Source: Clostridium sp. BNL1100
GTDB lineage: Bacteria > Bacillota > Clostridia > Acetivibrionales > DSM-1351
Assembly: GCF_000244875.1 (NCBI RefSeq)
Contig: NC_016791.1
Coordinates: 1,865,001 to 1,929,000, forward strand
Direction of reading: 5' to 3'
DNA length: 64,000 nt
Shown here: positions 10,251-16,899 of the stretch, one piece after another
How positions within the stretch are numbered: position 1 is the first letter of the stretch
Layout of the letters: the number at the start of each line of letters is the position of its first letter
Program-made: the position numbers and the translations under genes
Notes under the pieces: generated by a model
The model's database searches: none
Told to the model about the DNA's origin: nothing
Seen by the model: only the letters and a program-made list of their open reading frames with translations

Positions 10251-11375
10251 ATGACAATGGGATTGTGTATGACAACTGATGATGGAATATATATGGCAGC
10301 AGACAAAAGGGCAAGTTATTATAGGCCGGATGGCACGTTTGAAAGGGTAGTATCTGACAACGAAAAGAAAATAATTATCCTTGGAGAACGTACGGCTTTA
10401 TTTCTCGGAGGGTTAACAGCCATCACGGAAAAAATTAAAAGTGAACTTTTATCTATTCAGTATAATTCTTGTGATGAAATAGAACAAAGGGTTATGGAGC
10501 TATGCCGGGAAGGATATGAACAGCATAAGGATATGGCTAAAAACTTAAGTATAGGTAGTATTATAGCTATCCTTGCTACTTTCAAAAATGGCAGGCCAGT
10601 ACAAATAGGGTTTATGTCAGAGTTTGATTTTAGACCTGTAGAGTATTACGACAATAATTATCTTAATCTTAAAAGCAGCAATGATAATCTGGCTGCAAAT
10701 GTGATTCAGCAAGTTAATAAGGCTATGATTATAGGTGGTAAAGTTGATTCATTACAGCTTTTAAAAAGAACGTTTCAATTAGTTTCTATGTTTGAGAATT
10801 CTGTCAGCTCAGCTTGTGATATATATAAAATTTCTTCAACTGGAATAACTGAATTAACAAAAGGTACAGAGCAAGGTTTGATTGAATCCCACTTGATAAC
10901 AGCCGGAATACTAAAAGGAATTTCAGTTCAACAGGTTTCCAATGACGGAAAGCTCTTAGCTGAGTTATATAAGGATTCTTATGGTGGAGTGTTAAAAGTA
11001 TACGACATAAACGGCTTTCTAAATGCCAAAATAGGTGTTGAATCCGGGGTATCTGATAATCAGGCAGGTACTTTGATATTGTACAATGACAGTCCATATA
11101 GTTCGACACCGGGAAGTATTCCATATCAGAGGGTAGAGCTAGGCATCGTATCAGGAAATGGTGTACAGAACCTCAGAGACTTAAACGGTAAGGGCAGAAT
11201 TTCATTCTATGCTGATAGTTCCAATCCATATATAGGTGTAAGAAATTCAAACGAGAGTTTAACAACATATCTTACAGCTGATGCCGGTTATATTAATTCC
11301 GTGCCAATAGCTACCATGAGTGATTTAGTACAAGCTTTTAATTCCCACATTCAACAGTACCATAGCCAACCATAG
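10251..11375 (+). CDS. Proteasome/HslV-like Ntn-hydrolase domain fused to tail-fibre-like C-terminus
   Basis: A 374-residue protein. The N-terminus aligns by eye with proteasome beta/HslV subunits. After Met removal it exposes T2; D18 lies in AADKRAS (position 17 when Thr is 1, exactly the conserved Asp); a KK pair (39-40) precedes the strand leading to FLGG (51-54), matching K33 and the following glycines. About residues 1-215 form this domain. Residues 220-374 are beta-rich repeats like phage tail proteins (GGVLKVYDINGFLNAKIGV). It lies between two replication genes with its own AAGGAGG. Protease activity is unproven. Confidence 0.75.
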   Translation: MTMGLCMTTDDGIYMAADKRASYYRPDGTFERVVSDNEKKIIILGERTALFLGGLTAITEKIKSELLSIQYNSCDEIEQRVMELCREGYEQHKDMAKNLSIGSIIAILATFKNGRPVQIGFMSEFDFRPVEYYDNNYLNLKSSNDNLAANVIQQVNKAMIIGGKVDSLQLLKRTFQLVSMFENSVSSACDIYKISSTGITELTKGTEQGLIESHLITAGILKGISVQQVSNDGKLLAELYKDSYGGVLKVYDINGFLNAKIGVESGVSDNQAGTLILYNDSPYSSTPGSIPYQRVELGIVSGNGVQNLRDLNGKGRISFYADSSNPYIGVRNSNESLTTYLTADAGYINSVPIATMSDLVQAFNSHIQQYHSQP

Positions 11376-11389
11376 GAGGAAATACATTT

Positions 11390-11530
11390 ATGAGTAAAAA
11401 GGAATGGGTTGACTACCCAATAAAAACGGTATCTTTCAGCGGATCTGATAAAAAGGAAGGTGAAGAAAGTAGTGGAGACAAACAAACAAATGCAGGACAG
11501 GAAGCAGGAAACAAACAAACATCAATATAA
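11390..11530 (+). CDS. Small hypothetical protein overlapping the DnaC-like gene
   Basis: A 46-residue frame with ATG at 11390 behind AGGAGGA, beginning MSKKEWVDYPIKTVSFSG and ending in a lysine/glutamate/glutamine-rich tail. It overlaps the start of the helicase loader by about 70 nt in another frame. The strong ribosome site and the lack of another user for it make translation likely. It may couple translation to the loader. I recognise no family. Confidence 0.55.
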   Translation: MSKKEWVDYPIKTVSFSGSDKKEGEESSGDKQTNAGQEAGNKQTSI

Positions 11531-12200
11531 GTGTGATTTATGTCAGGACACAGAGTTTATATATATTGCCGAAACGAATACATGTCGTGAATGTAAATGC
11601 AAGCAAACAAATGCCTACAGGCATTTATATGATAAGTCAGGAATAACAAGGCTATTCACAACTAAAACCTTTGAGAGCTTTAAAACTGAGGGCAAGTCCA
11701 GAGAGGTACATAATGCAAAACGAGTAGCAGAAAATTATACAAACAAATTCTCCGGAGTTGAAAGCCTTGCATTTCTTGGGGAATCAGGAGCAGGTAAAAC
11801 ACATCTGTGTATTGCAGTTTCAAATGAACTACTTAAGCAGAATATAGGCGTTTTATATATGCAGTATAGAGATGTATTAACAAAAATGAAACAACACTTT
11901 GTTGCCACTGATGGCTATGGTGATTCTATTTATCAAAAAGAGATTCAAAAATATAAAGAAGCCCCGGTTTTATATATAGACGACCTTTACAAGGGGAAAA
12001 TTTCTGAAACTGATATAAACATCATGTTTGAGCTAATCAACCACAGGTATATAAATATGTTTCCTATTATTGTTTCGAGTGAAATGTCATGTGAGAGATT
12101 GCTACAAGTAGATAAGGCTATAGGCGGTAGAATCCTTGAAATGTGTAGGGGGAATATAGTTGAGTTTGAAGGTATTTCACTAAATTACAGACTAATATAA
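11460..12200 (+). CDS. DnaC/IstB-like helicase loader ATPase
   Basis: A 246-residue AAA+ protein with Walker A GESGAGKT (107-114) and Walker B LYIDDLY, plus an N-terminal zinc ribbon (C25, C28, C42, C45). This is the DnaC/DnaI layout of phage replication modules, which load the host DnaB helicase at the element origin with the replisome organizer. The first possible GTG (11460) abuts AAGGAAGG; GTG 11472 gives better spacing (about 11 nt), so the true protein may be four residues shorter. Confidence 0.9.
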   Translation: MKKVVETNKQMQDRKQETNKHQYKCDLCQDTEFIYIAETNTCRECKCKQTNAYRHLYDKSGITRLFTTKTFESFKTEGKSREVHNAKRVAENYTNKFSGVESLAFLGESGAGKTHLCIAVSNELLKQNIGVLYMQYRDVLTKMKQHFVATDGYGDSIYQKEIQKYKEAPVLYIDDLYKGKISETDINIMFELINHRYINMFPIIVSSEMSCERLLQVDKAIGGRILEMCRGNIVEFEGISLNYRLI

Positions 12201-12201
12201 A

Positions 12202-12255
12202 AAAAGAGCCTTTTCGGCTCGGAATACCCAAATACATTATACCGAGAAGGCTTTT
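12202..12255 (+). terminator. Terminator of the early operon
   Basis: Directly after the loader stop there is a compact hairpin GAGCC-TTTTC-GGCTC (12206-12220), and a wider pairing of AAAAGAGCCTT with CCGAGAAGGCTTTT (12242-12255). The two folds are mutually exclusive, so this may be more than a simple terminator. Confidence 0.5.
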
Positions 12256-12320
12256 AATATTACAACAGAGTTATTTTAATTCTGATTATATAAAGAGAAA
12301 AATTAAAAGGGGTGTTATTT

Positions 12321-12869
12321 ATGAATTATGTAGAGCCAATAAGGGACTCGGAAACTGTAAGGAATATAGCTGATTACTTAAAAGCGAACAATACTAGAAA
12401 CTTCATCATGTTTTTTATAGGTATTTACTCAGGCTTAAGGATATCAGACATATTAAAACTCAGGGTATCTGATGTTAAAGGTAAAGATCGCATCAACATA
12501 AGGGAAAAGAAAACAAATAAACAGAAGAACCTTTCCATCAATCCAGTATTAAAAAGAGAGATCAATATTTACTGTGAGGGAAAGAAGCAAAACGAATATT
12601 TAATTCCAAGTAGGGAAGGAATAAACAAACCATTAGGTAGATGTCAAGCCTACCTCATTATGAAAGAAATAGGCAAGAAGTTTAATATACCTGATTTAGG
12701 TACACATACCTTAAGAAAAACATTTGGGTACCATTACTACAAAAAATATAAAGATGTTGCAATGTTACAAGAGATATTTAACCATTCAAGCCCATCAATT
12801 ACTTTAAAGTATATTGGTATAAACCAGGAAAGCATTGATAAAAGTTTTAAAGATTTTAAAATATTCTAA
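12321..12869 (+). CDS. Catalytic-domain-only tyrosine recombinase
   Basis: A 182-residue protein consisting only of the recombinase catalytic domain: R40 (SGLRISDIL), H129 and R132 (HTLRKTF), H155 (NHSS) and Y164 (KYIG). All five key residues are present and the arm- and core-binding domains are absent. Such minimal proteins occur in Firmicutes phages at the junction of early and late genes. The ATG at 12321 is preferred over GTG 12312, which overlaps the AAAGGGGTG ribosome site. It could resolve replication dimers or act as a late regulator. Confidence 0.85.
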   Translation: MNYVEPIRDSETVRNIADYLKANNTRNFIMFFIGIYSGLRISDILKLRVSDVKGKDRINIREKKTNKQKNLSINPVLKREINIYCEGKKQNEYLIPSREGINKPLGRCQAYLIMKEIGKKFNIPDLGTHTLRKTFGYHYYKKYKDVAMLQEIFNHSSPSITLKYIGINQESIDKSFKDFKIF

Positions 12870-13352
12870 TATTAATTAAACATAATTAATCAATGTTCAA
12901 TTAATATTTAGAAAACCTTAAAACACTTTCATATAAAGGATTGCAAGATATAAAATAATTAAACACAATATAAGATAAGTTAAACTAAATATTTATACAT
13001 TTTTAGTAAATTTCAAAGAAAAATATAAAATAAATAATATAAAAAGTCGCATAAATAAAGTGTTTGGAAGAATGTATATTTATAAATTTTTGTTTTGAAT
13101 TGTGATAATTTTAAAAAACATCTTAGAGCTAATTTCAACCATAAGCTTGTACTTACTGATAGTAGGTGAGTGCATACCATTTAATCATATATACCCCCCA
13201 TCAAATAAAAACGTATTTTAATTTGACTACTCTTGACTCGGGGATGGTCACGACAAAAGATATTTTTTTGAAATTCACGTGAGGGGGGTGGTATTAAAAT
13301 ACAATTGTTGTCCAGTATCAGGTTAATAAAAAAATATAAGGAGGATTTTCAA
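12870..13352. other. Noncoding spacer before the capsid genes, with inverted G/C blocks
   Basis: About 480 bp without a supportable gene. The first half is extremely AT-rich. The second half changes: ACCCCCC at 13193-13199 and its inverse GGGGGGT at 13283-13289 flank about 83 bp, with a CACGTG palindrome at 13276-13281. In related phages a packaging (cos/pac) site lies just before the head genes. This position and the unusual symmetry make it a candidate, unproven. Confidence 0.45.
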
Positions 13353-14024
13353 ATGCAATTTCTAAAAAGAAGGAATGACAAAAAAAATGAACAGGCTACT
13401 GTTCATGATATGCCGAAGAAGAGGGGAGAGAAATTTTCATATGAAAACATTATTACCAAGAAGTACAAAGAGAAAGTTCGAAACCTTGAAAAGGAAGTTA
13501 ATGAATTGAAGAAAAGCGAAAAGGAAGTAATAGAAAGTATCGAACAAGTTCGAGAAGTGGGGGGAGGAGATGGCGAACTGATTTCTATCATAAGAAAAAT
13601 AAGAGGAGAAATAAATGCAAGCCAAATTCAGCTTGCAAATGCAAGAGAAGAATTTGAAAAACAGACTTTAGGGTTAAGACTATTGGCAATTAACCTAGAC
13701 AATATTGATAGGAACAATACGCTAGTAGATCTTTATCAGTTTTTAGGAGTCAGAGTAAATGAAATGCTTGCAGTATTAAATAAGATCGAGATCGTATCAG
13801 GTGGAAACTACTACGCTCCTGCTAGTTGTGCAATGATAAAAGATGCGACTATAAAATATATTATTCCAAATTTAAATATTGAGTTATCCAAGTTGCATAA
13901 AACGGATGAGAAAAGCAAAAAGGAGCTTACAGATAAGTTTCACAAAGAAATAGAGCGTGTAGATGCCGAAATCGAAAAAACAAAAACTGTAAGTGAGAAA
14001 TATAAGACTTTCTTAAATAAATAG
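13353..14024 (+). CDS. Coiled-coil protein upstream of the capsid gene
   Basis: A 223-residue charged protein. Residues about 25-105 form a long coiled coil (KVRNLEKEVNELKKSEKEVI), a central globular part spans about 105-185 and a second lysine/glutamate-rich helix ends the protein. It is followed 24 nt later by the major capsid gene and preceded by AAGGAGG before ATG 13353. By position and composition it could be a scaffold, a size-determining factor or a capsid-associated protein. I do not recognise the family, and no protease motif is visible. Confidence 0.75.
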   Translation: MQFLKRRNDKKNEQATVHDMPKKRGEKFSYENIITKKYKEKVRNLEKEVNELKKSEKEVIESIEQVREVGGGDGELISIIRKIRGEINASQIQLANAREEFEKQTLGLRLLAINLDNIDRNNTLVDLYQFLGVRVNEMLAVLNKIEIVSGGNYYAPASCAMIKDATIKYIIPNLNIELSKLHKTDEKSKKELTDKFHKEIERVDAEIEKTKTVSEKYKTFLNK

Positions 14025-14048
14025 GAGCAAAACGAAAGGGGATTAACG

Positions 14049-14942
14049 ATGAGAAAGAGATTCATTGAAAGCAAGCAAGAAATGGAAAATATATTAGCAA
14101 AAAAAAGTGTTCAAACATTTTTTCAGAAAATATACGATGTAAGGAAAGGTAATGGAAATAATGTTGAAGCACCGGAAGACATATACACTATAATAATGGA
14201 TACCGTTGAGTCATATTCAAAACTTTATCCACTTATAGAATATTTCTTCCCTATAGGAAATGTACCGGGGAAAATCATAATTGGTAAAGATGTAACAGCA
14301 GCAGAATTTAAGCCTGATAATGTTGCCTTAAGTGCTGAAAATTTTGCAATCAACGTTGAATTTGAATATGGTAATGGCTTTAAGGTTGCAAAAGTTATAT
14401 TTATTTCTAATAATATGATTGATGCACAACCCGATCAGTACGAAGCATACATAGTAAAAGAACTTGCAAGAGCTATTGCTTTAGCACTCGATGATGCTAT
14501 TTTGAATGGTCAAGGGAAAGATAGCTATCAATTGGAGGGTATTATAAAAAACTTGCCTGAACAAAATATAATTGGTATTACCCTTACGGAACTGAGTGAT
14601 ATTCTGGAGCCTATAAACTTGGTAGACAGTGGAGAGTATAACGACAATGAAATAGTGGCCATAGTGAACAGAAACACTTATTACAAAAAATTGTTAAAGC
14701 ACGTGATAAGCTGCAGCAATCCAGGAGCATTACCCAAATTTATTTTTTGCTATGCTATGCAGGAAGATAAAATTCTGTATGCTGACTTATCAAAATATAT
14801 TCTAATTCAAAGAGGTGGATTTTCTTTGGAAAGTTCAAAGAATGTCAGATTTATTGGGGATGAAACAGGCTATAAGGGAAAAATGTATTTTGAGGGTAAA
14901 CCAGGAAGAGCCGAAGCTTTTGCACTTGTGAACCTACAATAA
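14049..14942 (+). CDS. HK97-fold major capsid protein
   Basis: A 297-residue protein resembling HK97-type phage major capsid proteins. A helical N-terminal region (1-50) is followed by the P/A-domain pattern, with the hallmark stretch KELARAIALALDDAILNGQG near 138-157 and a C-terminal RFIGDETGYKGKMYFEGKPG strand region. It lacks the long delta-domain of full HK97 gp5. No portal or protease gene is next to it, which is unusual. An encapsulin-like role is a less likely alternative. Confidence 0.82.
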   Translation: MRKRFIESKQEMENILAKKSVQTFFQKIYDVRKGNGNNVEAPEDIYTIIMDTVESYSKLYPLIEYFFPIGNVPGKIIIGKDVTAAEFKPDNVALSAENFAINVEFEYGNGFKVAKVIFISNNMIDAQPDQYEAYIVKELARAIALALDDAILNGQGKDSYQLEGIIKNLPEQNIIGITLTELSDILEPINLVDSGEYNDNEIVAIVNRNTYYKKLLKHVISCSNPGALPKFIFCYAMQEDKILYADLSKYILIQRGGFSLESSKNVRFIGDETGYKGKMYFEGKPGRAEAFALVNLQ

Positions 14943-14970
14943 CGGATTGTAAAGGATAATATTGCGAACC

Positions 14971-15001
14971 AAAAGGGAGTCATTAATTTGGCTCTCTTTT
15001 T
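14971..15001 (+). terminator. Terminator after the capsid gene
   Basis: AAAAGGGAG (14971-14979) pairs with CTCTCTTTT (14992-15000) with one G-T wobble, followed by TGTTTT. It ends the two-gene capsid unit about 30 nt after the stop. Confidence 0.7.
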
Positions 15002-15002
15002 G

Positions 15003-15269
15003 TTTTACAAAAATACATCATTGGGGAGGCTTGATAAATGGAAGTTAATTAGTAGCTATTAGTGTGGCAGGAACTATGAGTGCTATTATATTTAGAACAT
15101 TGGCTATCGGAACGGGTTAAAAAAAGAAAGTACAGATACAGGTAAGAATTCCGGAACCTTGAAGAGCCAATCAAACCAAACCGGGTGTGTGGATCGGAGT
15201 TATTAAAACACTAAAATACTTTGACAGCTTTATTATGAACATAGTTAACAAGATGGGAGGTAGGTCATA
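15003..15269 (+). pseudogene. Decayed short phage frames between capsid and holin
   Basis: Residual reading frames without proper starts. One reads LVAISVAGTMSAIIFRTLAI and stops at 15120 right after a good GGGGAGG site whose ATG (15038) is closed by a stop four codons on. Another reads GVWIGVIKTLKYFDSFIMNI up to the TAG at 15267-15269, just before the holin start. These look like remains of one or two small membrane or lysis-module genes that have taken frameshifts. Confidence 0.4.
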
Positions 15270-15611
15270 GTGAAAGACTTTTTTATAAACAATTGGTTTG
15301 TTATTTTATTTCTTCTTTGTTTTTCCGGTTATATAGTCTATTTAATTGTAAAACACCGCTGGGCAAATCTCCGGGAAATGGCTTATGATTTAATACGTCA
15401 GGCGGAAAAGGCTGTTACAGGAACGAAGAAAGGGCAGGAGAGATTCGATATCGTACTAACCCAACTTTACAATCTAGTACCGGCGTGGCTAAGATTATTT
15501 ATACCTCGTACATATTTCGAACAAAAGCTTCAAGAGTGGTTTGCATTGATTAAGGACAGTTTGGATGATGGAGAGGTGAATAATTGGACTAAGTTTCCAA
15601 AAATAAAATAA
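15270..15611 (+). CDS. Holin-like membrane protein (LLH-type)
   Basis: A 113-residue protein with one N-terminal membrane helix (about 8-27, FVILFLLCFSGYIVYLIV) followed by a soluble domain (LIRQAEKAVTGTKKGQERFD) characteristic of the phage holin LLH group. The GTG start at 15270 follows GGGAGG. Holins form membrane lesions that release endolysin. No endolysin follows, so in this element the lysis module is incomplete or depends on a helper. Confidence 0.75.
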   Translation: MKDFFINNWFVILFLLCFSGYIVYLIVKHRWANLREMAYDLIRQAEKAVTGTKKGQERFDIVLTQLYNLVPAWLRLFIPRTYFEQKLQEWFALIKDSLDDGEVNNWTKFPKIK

Positions 15612-15896
15612 ACTAAGCCTTTTGAACGGCCGATTTGGACAAGAGAACAAGCTTAGCTAACGCCATGAGCTACGATGTAGAGCTCTGTGTAAAACGTAGA
15701 TGGATAACTTAAAAATGGTATCTAGGCGTGTTAGGAGCGGCATAAATTTATGCAATTTAATACTTCATATTTCTAAACCTCTTTGTTTATAAGGACTATA
15801 AGGTTTTCCGCTTATTTTTAGAAATAAGTTAAACATTTATTTTATTAATATAGTAACTTTTTACAATTAAATCATATAATGATAATAAAAGAGAGA
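15612..15896. other. Stretch without a recognised gene after the holin
   Basis: About 285 bp where an endolysin would be expected. I see no open frame with a ribosome site. The sequence near 15620-15740 is less AT-rich than the remainder and could be a relic of a lost gene, but nothing is recognisable. Confidence 0.5.
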
Positions 15897-15921
15897 GGGG
15901 CTAGCGAAGGATACTAGCCCC
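15897..15921 (-). terminator. Terminator of the small hydrophobic peptide gene
   Basis: Perfect 8-bp stem GGGGCTAG (15897-15904) / CTAGCCCC (15914-15921). On the minus strand it lies 20 nt after the peptide stop and is followed by TCTCTCTTTTATTAT. Confidence 0.65.
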
Positions 15922-15940
15922 CAAAAATAAAGATTAGAGT

Positions 15941-16024
15941 TTAAGAGTTTAATAGGGAAAAAATTAAATATACTATTGCTTCGATAAATAATGCAATTGC
16001 ATTATTTAAGTGAGGCTTATTCAT
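15941..16024 (-). CDS. 27-residue hydrophobic peptide (possible type I toxin-like)
   Basis: Minus-strand frame beginning MNKPHLNNAIALFIEA and ending in a hydrophobic stretch with LLNS before TAA. A strong GGAGGGG (16037-16031) lies 6 nt before the ATG. Upstream is a perfect TATAAT and downstream a terminator, so this is a complete monocistronic unit of about 150 nt. A short polar N-terminus plus one membrane-length helix is typical of type I toxin peptides and small phage membrane proteins. No antisense RNA could be confirmed. Confidence 0.55.
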   Translation of the reverse strand: MNKPHLNNAIALFIEAIVYLIFSLLNS

Positions 16025-16050
16025 CACATTCCCCTCCATTTTAATTTCAT

Positions 16051-16079
16051 ATTATAGGTTATGAAATATAATGCGAAAT
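16051..16079 (-). promoter_or_regulatory. Promoter of the small hydrophobic peptide
   Basis: Perfect TATAAT on the minus strand (16056-16051). The -35 region about 17 nt upstream (16079-16074, ATTTCG) is poor. The start site would fall near 16043, giving a short leader that carries the GGAGGGG site. Confidence 0.45.
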
Positions 16080-16103
16080 GTGATTATTTTATTGAGTCAA
16101 ATT

Positions 16104-16131
16104 TACCTCCAGGGAGAAATCCTTGGGGGTA
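16104..16131 (+). terminator. GAAA-loop hairpin with T tract upstream of the Qat cassette
   Basis: TACCTCCAGGGA (16104-16115), loop GAAA, then TCCTTGGGGGTA (16120-16131): a 12-bp stem with two G-T pairs, followed by CAATTTTTCC. It ends 96 nt before the qatB-like start. It may insulate the cassette from upstream transcription or act as an attenuator. The GAAA loop makes a very stable fold. Confidence 0.6.
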
Positions 16132-16227
16132 CAATTTTTCCTTACAACATATTTTTGCATAATACGGAGGAATTTAACAAAAAGTGAAGAATATAGTTTT
16201 GTATAAAAAATAAGGAGTGTGGTAAGG

Positions 16228-16899
16228 ATGGGTTCTTCAACAAGGAAAATTCAAGCTAAAATTAAGAAAATCTTAAGCCCTGGTAGTCATGATGATAGTT
16301 ATACAGTTGAGCTAGATAAGGCAATTCCATTAGTAATGATTGAAACATTAAGAATGAGAAAAACAAGAAAATACTTTGGTGATAAAGATTTTTTAAATTT
16401 AATGACAGGTGGTGTTCAGAGTGTACAAGCTTTAGGCGGTGGAAAAGTTAAAGAATTTTTTAGTGACGAAGATTTTGATTTTAGTAAAGACATCGGTAAT
16501 GATTTAGAAACTGAAAGAGTTTTAGAATCTATTCTTAATAAAATTGAAAATGATATCGAAGATATAGATTCTTCTTTATTATTAAAGGCATTTAAAATAA
16601 CTATGACAAAAATATTGATGGAAAAGAATTTTGATTTGTATTACTTTGTTAATGATTTTTGTGTAAATGCTTTATTTCTTATTGTTATGGAAAACATTAA
16701 TGAATCTGTAATAGATACATATGATGAAAAACAAGTTAAAGATTATGATTCTAAAATAAAATTAAAAGCAAACCAGTGGGTAGATAAAAACTTGAAAGAT
16801 ACAATACTAGAATATATTAACGAAAAAATTACTATAAATGAGCTTATAGATACCTTAACAAAAAAAGTTGAAAACTCAAAAGGGGATTTTGATGAATAA
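16228..16899 (+). CDS. qatB: QatB-like protein of a Qat-type defence cassette
   Basis: A 223-residue soluble, mostly helical protein with an N-terminus MGSSTRKIQAK. It has little recognisable motif content. The call rests on being the first gene before QueC-like and TatD-like genes (the QatB-QatC-QatD order) and on the Gly-Ser/Thr-rich start. ATG 16228 is chosen because AAGGAG lies 10 nt upstream; the longer GTG start (16219) overlaps the ribosome site. After Met removal Gly2 would be exposed, relevant because QueC-like defence enzymes can modify N-terminal glycine. It overlaps qatC by 8 nt. Confidence 0.65.
   Translation: MGSSTRKIQAKIKKILSPGSHDDSYTVELDKAIPLVMIETLRMRKTRKYFGDKDFLNLMTGGVQSVQALGGGKVKEFFSDEDFDFSKDIGNDLETERVLESILNKIENDIEDIDSSLLLKAFKITMTKILMEKNFDLYYFVNDFCVNALFLIVMENINESVIDTYDEKQVKDYDSKIKLKANQWVDKNLKDTILEYINEKITINELIDTLTKKVENSKGDFDE

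Noticed and set aside
14049-14942. Encapsulin shell protein instead of phage capsid
   Set aside because: The context is phage-type and the sequence pattern is closer to phage major capsids; no encapsulin cargo gene such as a peroxidase or ferritin is next to it. Not fully excluded.
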